A DNA stretch of 34,187 bases from Saksenaea vasiformis B4078 (lineage: Eukaryota > Mucoromycota > Mucoromycetes > Mucorales > Saksenaeaceae), in assembly GCA_000697055.1 (NCBI GenBank), contig JNDT01001507.1, forward strand, positions 1 to 34,187, read 5' to 3'. Each line of letters opens with the position of its first letter. The first letter of the stretch is position 1. Below, in pieces: positions 12,129 to 22,388 of this stretch. Under the pieces are notes generated by a model that searched no databases, was not told the DNA's origin, and was given only the letters and a program-made list of their open reading frames with translations. Made by a program: the position numbers and the translations under genes.

Positions 12129-13093
12129 TGATGTTGGTGCTGCTGTTGATGATGATGATGATGTTGTTGCTGTTGTTGTTGTTGTTGTTGCTGTTGCTGG
12201 ACTTGAGCGGCGACGGCGGCGGCGGCGGCGGCCTGAGCAGCCGCATTTGCATTACTGTTTTCATTCATCATAGGTTGTTGTGATGCGCGGCGATTTTGTT
12301 GCATTATGGATTTCTTTGTGTGTGTACGATAATGAGCATGGAAATTATCAGACCGACTAAAGCTCTTTCCGCAGCCTGGAAAATGGCATACATGGGGTCG
12401 TTCGCCTGTGTGGACAAGCATATGCCTTTTCAGATGTTCATAACGCTTAAAACTCCATCCGCAGTAAGCGTATTTGCATACGTGCTTATGTTTGGTATTA
12501 GGGCCTTGTGATAGTTGAGAGCGGGAGCCACGTCTCTGCTTTTCCGTGGTGTTTGTGAGTTGTTCGTCCATAGCGTTGGGGGCTGTGGGCATGAATGCAT
12601 AATTGGCACGCGATGAGTCATTTGTAGAAAAGGTGGTTTCGTCCATCGCTGTAGTTGAACTTCTGCGATAGGGATCGTCTACTTGTTCATGTTGTTGTGG
12701 GATGCTGCTGAAACTGAAGGGACCCACATCGACGGAATATTTTCTCTTGAATTGCATTGATTCTAAGAGGACAGACGAAGGCGAGACTGCGGGTGTCAAA
12801 GGAGGCGAAACCGCGTTGTGATAAAGACCAGGTGTTGGTTGATAGGTACAGGCCGCATCCTGCTGTGTGGAGGATGAAGGGAGAGAGGGCAAAAATGACG
12901 ACGAATACTGACGATGATACAGCTCCTCCTCTTGGGATTGGTTCTGTTGCTGTTCAGTCGGATATTCTGTTGTTGGTGTGGTGGAAGGTCTCGTTTCGTC
13001 AAAAGCAGGCAACATGGTGATACTAGGCAACTTGTCTGGTAGTATTGGTGTATTTTGTTGATGTTCAAAACTTGACATTGTTTGGTTGTCCAT
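11265..13093 (-). CDS. C2H2 zinc-finger transcription factor with two finger pairs and a Q/H tract
   Basis: Predicted nuclear DNA-binding regulator of 590 aa. Two exons: 13093-11969 and 11912-11265, joined by a 56-nt GT-AG intron in phase 0. Finger pair 1 (about 206-258: C206, C211, H224, H228; C236, C241, H254, H258) is followed by a poly-Ala run and a 50-residue Q/H tract (299-348). Finger pair 2 (about 473-525: C473, C478, H491, H495; C503, C508, H521, H525) follows a Ser/Thr/Pro-rich stretch. Finger texts such as [10 protein letters not shown] and [10 protein letters not shown] match the Msn2/Msn4 and SteA style; these fingers have C-x4-C spacing, whereas yeast Msn2 has C-x2-C. Helix positions R/H/R and R/N predict G-rich AGGGG-type sites. 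The N-terminus is disordered and rich in S, P and Q. No STE homeodomain is present, so it is not a true Ste12 orthologue. Its biological role is unknown. Confidence 0.88.
12050..12199. repeat. CAG/CAA (poly-Q/H) coding repeat
   Basis: Fifty consecutive codons of the zinc-finger gene are glutamine or histidine (mixed CAG, CAA, CAT, CAC on the minus strand), directly after a GCC-rich poly-alanine run. Such tracts expand and contract easily and often modulate activation strength. Confidence 0.95.
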
Positions 13094-15268
13094 TAGAAAT
13101 CAAAAAGCAATAATTGTTGTTGTGCTGTAATATAAAGAGAAGAAATATAAAGAAAAAAAACAGGGGAAAGCCGCTGGACCTTTTAACTTGTTGCTCAGCA
13201 GTCTATTTAAAGCCTTTTTGTCGATCTACAACTAAAAAAAAAAAAAAGAAAAAGAAAAAGAAAAAAGAAAAAAAAAGGGAGTCCAAACAGCGACAGGTGC
13301 CGCACAGTTGCTTTAGCTTACCCCTTATTCTTTAGAGATCCAAGGGGATACGGCAAAAAGACTTAGGGGTAGAAAAAATGGTACAAATGCTTACACTCGT
13401 ACATCGTACTCTATCTATCTATCTCAGTTTTTTTGGGTACCTCACTGCTCCTTTGTGCAGTAAAACACCGTCCACTCCTGGTAATTTGTCCTAAAGCAGG
13501 TATCAAGAATGAACAAGATGATCATCATGTTTGAAAGGTTCTGAACCATGTATCTCTTATTTGCCGTTAATGCATTCCTCATCATTGTGCTCCAAGACCA
13601 ATGGCGAAAGAGCTCCTTGGTTCGAGCCTTTTTTTTTTTTGGTTTCTCCTAGAATGCCACCGTCGCCATGGAAAAGAAATTTCCAAAACTAGTTTTTCCC
13701 TTTTTCTCCTCAGTACTGTCTTGTGTAAAGTTCCATCATGGTCAAAGCGTTAGAAAGGTTTTTTTTTATCATTAAAGAGTATTTGATGATTTAAAATATA
13801 TTCTTTCCAATTAAACCACTCTATTCATTTGTGCAAGTTTGACAGGTTACGTTTTAAGAATATCAAAGAAAAAAGGACATATAAGATCATGGAGAGGGAT
13901 TTCTATCACTTTGCTGTGCAGAGTCAGTTATCAGCTTACTTAACTCGTATACACATTTGGGCTCGGAGCAAAAGCTTCCTAAACCCCTTATTTCATTCTC
14001 CTCTACAAGAAGGTTAACATGCTCAATACTTTTTTAGCACGTTCTATATTACAGAAAAAAAGGGGGGCGACAGTCCAAAGGACGCGTGCCCTCGTGCAAT
14101 TGCAAACCCCCTTATAATCAAGCAGAAGAAACTCCTGTGATTGAACCCTGATCAGCGATGTTTTTGTTTTGTTTTTGTTTTACCTTTTTCTTTTTTTCTT
14201 TTACTTATCTACAGTGGAGGAGAAGACATGTTCTCCTGCATAGATGGTTTTCTCTTTTTTTGTAAACATCTATACTATTTTTGTGACACCATTCCGTATA
14301 CTGCTGCACCACTTTTCTTTTTCAACAAGGAGACTAAAAAAAATAATTATAATAATAATAATAAAGAAAAAAAAACAACAACAACAACAAAAAATGATAA
14401 AATGACAATGGAAAAAGAGAGAAAGAGAGAAAATGGAGAGAGAGAGCGTACGTGCCTGAGAGTGAGAGGAGGGTTTACTTTGGCGGATTTCCTTGCTAGC
14501 CACCAGACCCTTTTATCCGAGCGAGAGAGCACGAGCCTCATGAGTTTTGCGGATGAATGATCCGTGCGGCTGGATTGAATGATCCAAACAACGAAAGGGC
14601 AAGGGGAAAAAGACGTACGGCTTTCAAAACAGGGTTTGATTCGGAAGATGTCCACTTTGGGAATTAAATCATACTTGCGTACAGATTGTAGATCACACGA
14701 TCCATTTTGATTGTTACACGTTGCCACAGTCTTTTGTGTATATGCAAAATAACGACCAAGATGGCAACAGTCAATTACGAATGTTGAGCAGGGGACCCTT
14801 ACCTCCTCTGATTGTACCTTATTTAAGACGATTCTTTCATTTATCCATTTCATGCAAAAAGCATGACATTTAGACGTTGCGCAGATGCAGTTTTTGGGAC
14901 TTACGATGTACAGGTTAAAAAGTACTGACTTGACTTCAAATGGCATCATACCTTCTGGTCATTTGTAGCCAAACATAAAATGATAAGGAAAAAAAAAATT
15001 ATATATAATAAAAATAAAAATAAAAGAAGTTTTAAGGAGATGCCAGGTCTGGTTATCATTTACGTTTGAATGAAATGATGATATAACCCAGACGTCAACC
15101 TTTTCCGGACGATTTAATACCCGATCCCTCGGTCGCAACTGCCTCACTTGTGGGGGGGTGGTTGCGATGTATGGTGAAGATCCTAGACCAAAAAGATTCT
15201 CATTCTTTCATCCACCCGTGCAAGCAGTGAGTGTACAACAAACATACATAAAACGTCCATGATTTTAA
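13094..15268. other. intergenic region between divergent genes
   Basis: It holds the promoter of the leftward zinc-finger gene, with TATA-like T/A stretches within 50 bp of its ATG, an (AAAAG)-type repeat near 13234-13276, and A/T runs. A leftward frame at 14347-14949 starts with ATG but ends in low-complexity codons and resembles no family. Near 14335-14395 is an AT-rich stretch of AAT and AAC repeats. Confidence 0.55.
13162..13369. promoter_or_regulatory. cluster of four AGGGG/CCCCT motifs upstream of the zinc-finger gene
   Basis: AGGGG occurs at 13162-13166, 13343-13347 and 13365-13369 and CCCCT at 13321-13325, all within about 280 bp upstream of the ATG at 13093. AGGGG is the stress-response element bound by Msn2/4-type fingers, which resemble the fingers encoded by this gene. 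Autoregulation is inference. Confidence 0.4.
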
Positions 15269-15778
15269 AAACCAATAAAACATTCGACTCTTGCCGACGT
15301 TGTGATCCGCGAGCAAAACACTATTCACTTGCACAAGCACGTCTTAGGCAGGTAAAGAAAAAAAAAAGAAGTCCGTGACTTGATGAGTGAGCTCCATTGA
15401 CATGGCAACAGATCATTGAGAAAGCGCACACCTCATGCTGTCAAGGCTGTCAAGACTTTTGCTGAGAAGACTATGGGTACGAAGGACCTCCGCCTTGATC
15501 CTGCATTGAACAAGGCGTTGTGGTCGCGCGGTGTCAAACATACCAACCACTGTATCCGCGTTCGTATCGCCAGTAAGCATACCGATGAGGAGGATGCTAA
15601 GGAGAAGCTTTATTCCTACGTTACCTACGTTCCCGTTGCCGACTTCAAGGGTAAAGGTTTCTTTCACTTTTGTTTTATTTGGGAACTAAAGAAAAAGCAT
15701 TCAGGTCTTGAGACAGTTGTTGGGTTGATGATGAATAAACGTCATCGATCAAACCAGGATCGGCGATCTAAAAAATGA
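15269..15778 (+). pseudogene. degenerate ribosomal protein eL31 (RPL31) copy
   Basis: The intact ancestor would be a component of the 60S subunit near the peptide exit tunnel. Recognisable exons are about 15269-15351, 15412-15650 and 15705-15778, with GT-AG introns in consistent phase. Exon 2 (RKRTPHAVKAVKTFAEKTMG through YVTYVPVADFKG) is a clear eL31 match. Defects: exon 1, which aligns as STLADVVIRE..TIHLHK, has no ATG, has an in-frame TAA at 15266-15268 and no AG acceptor between that stop and the homology. The nearest ATG (15259) is in another frame. Near-invariant residues are changed (HKRVHG-type to HKHVLG). After GLETVV the frame runs 19 codons past the usual end, through an AATAAA at 15734-15739 that looks like a former polyadenylation signal. 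A distant unconventional 5' exon cannot be fully excluded. Confidence 0.8.
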
Positions 15779-16002
15779 GTAAGTGTGATGGAACACCGTG
15801 GGAAACCTGTAAAATGATCATTGTTCCCACGAGACGCATTTCAGAACGAACTCAACTCCAAAAAGCTTTTCAGCTTGAAAATAAATTTTCCGTTTGTTTC
15901 GGAACTGAACCTATTCGCTTTTTTTTTCTTTTCTTTTTCTTTGTGTCACACAAAGGGGTTTTCATAGATTAGATAGCGGAACTCTCTTTCTTTTTTCATA
16001 TC

Positions 16003-16055
16003 TTTTTTTTTTCTCTTCTCTTCTTTTTTTTTTCTCTTCTCTTCTTTTTTTTTTC
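16003..16055 (+). repeat. 21-bp pyrimidine tandem repeat in the leader of the carrier-like gene
   Basis: The unit is ten T followed by CTCTTCTCTTC. There are two exact copies, then a third T10 block, ending 4 bp before the ATG at 16060. A pure pyrimidine leader at this spot may be the start-site CT tract or part of the 5' UTR. Confidence 0.9.
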
Positions 16056-16059
16056 TGCA

Positions 16060-16937
16060 ATGGCTGAAACGAGTACAACGAAAGATCAAATCGTATCTTC
16101 AACCAATAGACGAATGAGTTCTCGTCAGACTGTATCATCACTTTACGGTGTTGACATTATGGCTGCTGCTGGTTCGTCTGCATTCGTTTCACCTTTTATT
16201 GCTATAGTTGATCGGTATGAATTTCTGTCATTTCTCTTTTCTTTTCTTATAACTTTCTTTTCTTTAGTGCAATCATTGAAAGTGCAAATGGCAAACGAAA
16301 ACTTGGTGCTGGTTTAACTTTTGGCTTAAAGTCTTTTTTGACAAAACCACACAAATTCATTATCTCTCCTCAATACCGTTTGGTCTTTGGTCTCTATTTT
16401 GGTACTTATTTTACTGCTAATGTTGTTGATACTACCTGCGAATTACAATCTGTTGAACATACAACAACCTCATGGTTAAAATTCATTGCCACAACTGCCG
16501 TCAATATGTCCGTATGTATATACAAAGATCGTACATTCACTCGTATGTTCGGTACTTCCGCTGTCCGTGCTTTACCACTCTTCAGCTATCTTTTATTTGC
16601 CACGCGTGATTCCATGACTGTTGCCGCCAGTTTTATCGCCCCTCCCCTCGTCTCCTCTGCCCTTCAGACACGTCAGTGGGATGAAGAACATGCAAAAGTA
16701 GCCGCCCAGCTATCTTGCCCAGCCGCTGTCCAGTTTCTCAGCACACCACTCCATCTTCTTGCTCTTGATTTGTATAATCGCCCTGCCACTCCCATTGGTC
16801 AACGCACAAGTCTGATAAGATCTCTTTATTTAAAGACAACCCTAGCTCGGTGTGCTCGTATTGGCCCTGCCTTTGGTATTGGTGGCGTGGGTAACACGTA
16901 TCTACGAAGTTACAGATCCAAATTTCTCGAAAAATAA
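16060..16937 (+). CDS. mitochondrial-carrier-like membrane protein of fungal type
   Basis: Two exons, 16060-16214 and 16268-16937, joined by a 53-nt GT-AG intron; product 274 aa. The protein has several moderately hydrophobic segments and short motifs reminiscent of the SLC25 carrier fold: SPFIAIVDRAI after exon 1, SPQYRLVFGLYFGTY near the middle, KTTLARCARIGPAFGIGGVG at the end. The three canonical Px(D/E)xx(K/R) signatures are not clear, so it is either a degenerate carrier or a carrier-related orphan family that I recall only as fungal proteins of unknown substrate. Location is presumably the mitochondrial inner membrane. The start is the first ATG, right after a pyrimidine tract, with no in-frame alternative upstream. 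Confidence 0.7.
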
Positions 16938-18527
16938 TCCATTTTAGTTATGCTTGTTTCTTTTTGTTTGTTTTTTCCTTTCTTTGTGTAATATACATGT
17001 GTTCCAATTTGTTAAAACCATTCTGCTTTTTCCTAAAGACAAAGGCAAGAAAACTGTGACTCGGCATGAGCGCAGGAGTGCAAAATAAGTTTTGTGGTAT
17101 GCATAAGCACAACTAAGCGTGAGAAAAGTCTTCTTTCTCGGTCGCTTGCCGGTTTTCCGGATTTACAAAAAAAAAGTGCTTTTTCGTTGCACGAAATCAT
17201 AGGCGCAGCTGTCTTCAAATAGCAAGTCCATCGTGTTGATGAAAGCTTATAATTCCTAAGCTTGCTGTACAATGATCATTCATGATAGCCGTATTCCTTT
17301 TCCACTATTTCAATTCAACAAGATGTCACGTAATCCAGACGATATCTTAACAAGTAAAAATCAGATTCTTTAGAGCCGTACCAAACCCGACCCGCATATC
17401 TACCGAAACTACGCTAAACTTTACTGATTTCCCGAGCCGGGAAATTTGGCGTGGCTCCTAAGAAATCTGTTTGGTGGTAGATAAGCACAGCAAGCCCAGA
17501 TCGTTCCAACGGATGCTGTTATTCGAACGCTGATATGGTATATTATCGATCTCCGAACATTCGCTTTCAGCTCAAAAAGGGCGAAGGGAGCTACTCTCCC
17601 TTAAAACGAAAGATTATCGAGATGTCTATCGTGTCGAAGATCTCGAGAAGAGAGTCGTGACTGAGAAAGATAACGATAATCTCCGCAATATCTACGCGGA
17701 GTTATGCGTGGTGGTGAGGTCTTAAATGTTCTCAGATGGAGGCAGATTCGTACAGACTATTCAGTTGTTGTGCTCTGATCTCTGTTTTGTAAGCTAAAGC
17801 TAGCAGTAGCAGATCATCTGAATACTTCCCGAAGGACAACCACTTGACTTTCTCTACATGGCCAAGTTACAAATCTCCAATTTCGTAATATTTGGCGAAG
17901 TAAATGGTGTTGGCGATCGTCTCGTTGAAGCGATCAGTAAATTATGACGGCCTACAGTCAACGGCGCTCATAAGAATCCTTGCGCGAATCGGGACTTAAC
18001 TGTAACGCGAAGCGCCATGGATACCATAGTTTGGTGATCACCAAACAGCTACGTAGACTTTTATTGCGGATCACGCGGATATAAGTAGGCATTATATGAA
18101 TTTCATCTGAGCTCACCAGACACCTTGAGAGCGGGTACTAGTTCTCTGGTCTTGAGAAGATGGATGGTCTCAAATGTCTTTTTTTCTCCTCCCATCCGTG
18201 TTTCCAGTCCCGAAAATGAGTCCATACACGCATTGAAACAAACGCATATCTTATTTTTTTTCTTATTTTTTTTTGCCAACTTGACGTATAAAGAGGCGTA
18301 AGGTTTGATGATATACCTATCAAAATGCCCGAAGGTTCCTGTTACGTTTTGAACAGCCGAGGAGCTTTGGGCCGAAGAGTTCTGGGCCGCACCTCTGCGG
18401 TCCCTGAGGGAAATCCCACAAGCCACGCAGGGCAGGCAACGGGGACGGTCGTGACTTTGTTGTGGCTGTCTGACGGGACAAATTCCTTTTCTCGAGTTCC
18501 CTGTCTCGCACTTATATTTCTATAGCA
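16938..18527. other. gene-free region with several perfect hairpins, then the NOP2 promoter
   Basis: No coding frame is supported. Between 17427 and 18046 there are five inverted repeats with 6-9 bp perfect arms (listed in the findings), in DNA of mixed composition without the usual A/T homopolymers. This could be a structured RNA gene or a decayed mobile element. The last 200 bases before 18528 would be the NOP2 promoter; no TATA box is obvious. Confidence 0.5.
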
Positions 18528-20696
18528 ATGGGTCGTCGTGCCAGAAACAAGCAAGCTCCCCCAGCACCTCTTGATGGTCCTGCTCATAAGAAGCCTCAGA
18601 ATAAGAAGGCTAACCAAAAGAAGAATGAGATCAAGCGGAAGCGTACACAAGCCGATGACAGCGATGTGATCAGCCCTAAAAAACTGAAAAGCAATAATGT
18701 TGTTAAGGCCAAGCCCGAGAAAAAGGCTGCTGCTGCACCAGCTGCGCCTAAAAAGACGAAGAAAGAGGAAAAACAACCCGAAGCTGATCTGTGGGACGAT
18801 GTAGATATCGCTTCGGACGATGAGAATGAAGAGCTGGACGACGACGAGTTTGATCTGGAAGCCATGGAGGCCATGCCCTCCGACGAGGATGAGGAAACTG
18901 TTTTCCCCAAGATCGATGCTGATTTCCTTGGCTCTGATTCCGAAGAAGAACTGCCAGCTGACGAAGAAGAGGAAGACGAGGAAGACGAAGATGAGGACGA
19001 CGAAATTGCTGAGGTACGGGTTTCCCTTGGTTTTTTTTTTAGGAACAGCTATTAACGATTGGGATCTAGTTTGAAGGACTTGATGAGCGCAAGTCTCGTA
19101 AAATCGAAGCTCGTAAAGCTCGGGAAGCTGCTATGGCTGAGGCTGAATTGATGGACGCGGCCATGCAGACGAACATTGCTGAAGAGGGTGAACGATTCGA
19201 ACTTCCCGAGGGTGAGGAAGACGAACTGATTGCAGATGTGACCCAAGTGAACACACGTATCAAGGAAATCGTAAACGTCCTCAACAATTTCAAGACATTG
19301 CGCGATCCCGCCAAGTAAGTTTGCTTTTTCGTTTTTGTTGTCGTGTACAATAACGTAGGAACTTATTCAATGTTTTCAGGTCACGTCAGGACTATGTGGA
19401 TCGATTGATCAAAGACATTTCACATTACTACGGCTACTCCGAATTTATGGCCGAAAAATTATTCGAGCTGTTCCCTGTAGCCGAGGCAATTGAATTCTTC
19501 GAAGCTAATGAAGTGCCTCGTCCTGTGACGATCCGAGCCAACACGCTCAGAACACGTCGACGTGATCTTGCACAAGCATTAATCAACCGTGGTGTCAACT
19601 TGGATCCTATCGGTAAATGGAGCAAAGTTGGTTTGCAAGTGTTCGAGTCACAGATTCCTATTGGTGCGACACCCGAGTACCTTGCTGGTCACTATATGCT
19701 ACAGGCAGCGTCTTCATTCTTGCCAGTGATGGCTCTTGCACCACAGCCTAACGAACGTGTGCTGGATATGGCCTCTGCACCCGGTGGTAAGACAACGTAC
19801 ATTGCAGCACTGCAGAAGAACACAGGCATGGTCTTTGCCAACGATGCCAGCAAGGACCGTCTAAAGAGTTTGATTGCAAACATTCACCGTATGGGAGTAA
19901 AGAACGCCGTGGTATGCAACTACGACGGTCGCGAGTTTCCAAAGGTTGTAGGTGGATTTGACCGTGTGTTGCTTGATGCACCCTGTTCTGGAACAGGCGT
20001 TATTTCTAAAGATCCCAGCGTCAAAGTGAACAAGGTAAAAAAAAAAAAAAAAGGTGAAAGGATTGCACAAATCTAACGATAATTTCATCGATAGACGGAA
20101 AGAGACTTTATTGATATTCCCCGTTTACAAAAAGAGCTCATCCTGAGTGCAATCGACTCTGTAGATGCAAGGTCAAAGACAGGTGGATACATCGTCTACT
20201 CTACCTGTTCCGTCACTGTTGAGGAGAACGAAGCAGTAGTCAACTATGCGTTAAGTAAACGAAATAATATCAAGCTTGTATCTACAGGACTTGATTTTGG
20301 CCGAGAAGGATTTGTATCGTAAGTACCTGGAACATGGTCTAAGTACGATTTGTCTCACCAAAATCCACAGATACCGAGGCAAGCAGTTCCATCCAACTGT
20401 TAACCTTACCCGTCGATTCTACCCACACGTTCATAATATGGATGGCTTTTACGTAGCCAAATTCAAGAAATTGTCGAACAAATTTGATGACAAGAAGGAA
20501 AAGGCAGAAAAGTCAGAAGAAGGTAGCAACAATGCTGAAGAAGCTGAAGAAGAATGGACTGGATTCGATGAAGAAGAAGATCAAAAACTCATTGAAGGTA
20601 TGTTCACATTGTGATTTTACGAAAAGCAGGACTAACAACAATGTATCTGTAGAATCAAAGGCGAGACTCCAAAAGAAGAAGGGAATCAGAAAGTAA
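18528..20696 (+). CDS. NOP2: Nop2-type 25S rRNA (cytosine-C5) methyltransferase
   Basis: This nucleolar protein methylates a cytosine of large-subunit rRNA (C2870 in yeast) and is needed for 60S assembly. Six exons: 18528-19013, 19070-19314, 19380-20034, 20095-20318, 20371-20597, 20653-20696; product 626 aa (yeast Nop2 618). The first 160 residues are Lys-rich then strongly acidic (D/E runs), as in nucleolar factors. The catalytic domain has the SAM-binding [10 protein letters not shown] (D373) and the two catalytic cysteines of RNA m5C enzymes: C446 in [10 protein letters not shown] and C500 in [19 protein letters not shown] marks the conserved C-terminal part, then a Lys/Glu-rich tail. The start is the first ATG (MGRRARNKQ). 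All splice sites are GT-AG and phases agree. Confidence 0.97.
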
Positions 20697-20711
20697 AAAT
20701 TTTGCATAGCT

Positions 20712-20717
20712 AATAAA
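20712..20717 (+). terminator. polyadenylation signal of NOP2
   Basis: AATAAA lies 16 bases after the stop codon. Canonical hexamer in the expected place; cleavage site not determined. Confidence 0.5.
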
Positions 20718-22388
20718 ATAGATCATTATCATACATGTTCCATACAAAAAAAGAAAGAATGTTGTTTTTGTCAGCACGGGTCTCTTATCTCTTCGCGATG
20801 TTTTGAAAGTAGAAGAAGAATATGGTCCTCCTCGACTAGTTTATCAGCGCAGACTTGTATCAGCTGCTCACATATTTCTGGATCTTTTTGTTACCCAAGG
20901 CAGTTAATGACTCCGGTGATTGCCTTAGCCATCATTTAATGCCTATCTATTTCCTCTTCTGGAGCTCAATATCAGCAGACAGCTAATTGGTTCTATGGTA
21001 TAACTCGCTTCCCCAGCTATTTTTTTTCAGGGTAGCAACGTATTGCTACATGTTCAAATATATGATTGATCAAACCTCCAAGCTGTTTTGCTGGCTTTTT
21101 ATGCTTCGTGCAGGAAGAGATATTAGGATTTTAGATCCCGAAAGTTTAAAGTGACGGGGCAGATCTGGGTGAGGCGGTACTCTACTGGCGTTGTGGAGAT
21201 CAAAATCTGAGTATACGTACTATTTCAAGTGACATTTGAGTTATCTTCAATATCGAAGATCAGGGATTTGCGCAGAATATCGAAGAGTGGGAGAACGAGG
21301 ATGTCGAAGGACATCTTAATCCGCACAGCATGTCTATTAAGTCTACCAGAGCGACTCAAAATGTCACAACCTCGTTGCTGTCTACCGGAAGTTATCTTTT
21401 GTCACGTTGCAAAGCACCCTGATTCACAGATAATCCCACGAAAATGTTCCACTCGTAGGATTTCAAGTCAAGACACACTATTCTTCGGCTCTGCTAGCCC
21501 GGTACATATTTCCATCGACCACACACAGGATAGCCCACGCACTTCCTTTATGCTTTTAGTCTGCACGGACCTTTTGTCTCAAATTCTTCCATGTGATAGA
21601 TACATCTTGTTCGATACAAAGCAACAGGGTCCTTTATGAACAGAAATAACTTTCGGCTTAAGCAAAGCTACATCCGAGTATAGTAGTGAACTGAATGTTG
21701 CATCGACCGTGGGGACCAAATTTATAATAGGAGAAAACTTTAAGTTTCAATTGGCGCATCTTTTATTCTCTCATAGATTTAAGATTTTGTAAGAGTAGTG
21801 TGAGAATGGATCCCAAGGAACGATATATCTGAATTAGTTGATTTATGCCACTCGGACAAGTTTGCCATTCAGTGAGGGGAGTGGTAGTTTGATGGATAAA
21901 TGGCAGCATGCTCAATTCTTTTCTTTTCTTTTCTTTTTTCACTGCGCAGGCTTTGCAGCCTCATTGGACTTATGTAGTAGGGTAGGGTCTCATGGTACTT
22001 GGACAGCAAATCCCTTCTTTGGGTAGAGAGCCGAGGCTATAGATGCGACCAGGTTTTAATCCGCGCTAGTTATAGTTAGCCAATTGCCGTAGACGAAATT
22101 TTACTCCGGTTCCCAGTTGCACAAGGTACAAAAGAAACGAGGCGCAAGTCCAGTCCACAGTGTTAAATGCAATTTATTTCTCTGTTAGAGTACATGTTTG
22201 GATTAAGCATACAAGAGTCGCCGATAGTGTATTTATACATTGTTAACATGGTTATTCTTTTTCTTGAAATTCTTTATTTCTTATTGTCGCGCAACGTGTC
22301 ACAATAGTTTGGATAATGATAAAATGTGAACAACACTCTTTTTTCTTTCCTTTTCCTTTTCCTTTTCTTCTACCTTTTTTTTCCTCAG
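20718..22388. other. gene-free region, possibly a decayed element
   Basis: No supported gene. A 136-codon frame at 21229-21639 begins with GTG and matches nothing. An 11-bp direct repeat (AATATCGAAGA) occurs at 21249 and 21276, and a 6-bp hairpin GATGTC/GACATC at 21300-21315. The 60 bases before 22389 are a pyrimidine-rich leader ending CTCAG directly before the ATG, which could also be a 3' splice site of a leader intron. Confidence 0.5.

Noticed and set aside
11984..12283. Poly-leucine frame on the plus strand
   Set aside because: Antisense reading of the CAG/CAA tract of the zinc-finger gene.
14347..14949. 200-codon leftward frame with ATG upstream of the eL31 relic
   Set aside because: No family resemblance, odd amino-acid mix, and the C-terminal third is translated simple repeat; likely chance.
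21229..21639. 136-codon rightward frame
   Set aside because: GTG start, no domain, and surrounding short repeats suggest decayed non-coding DNA.
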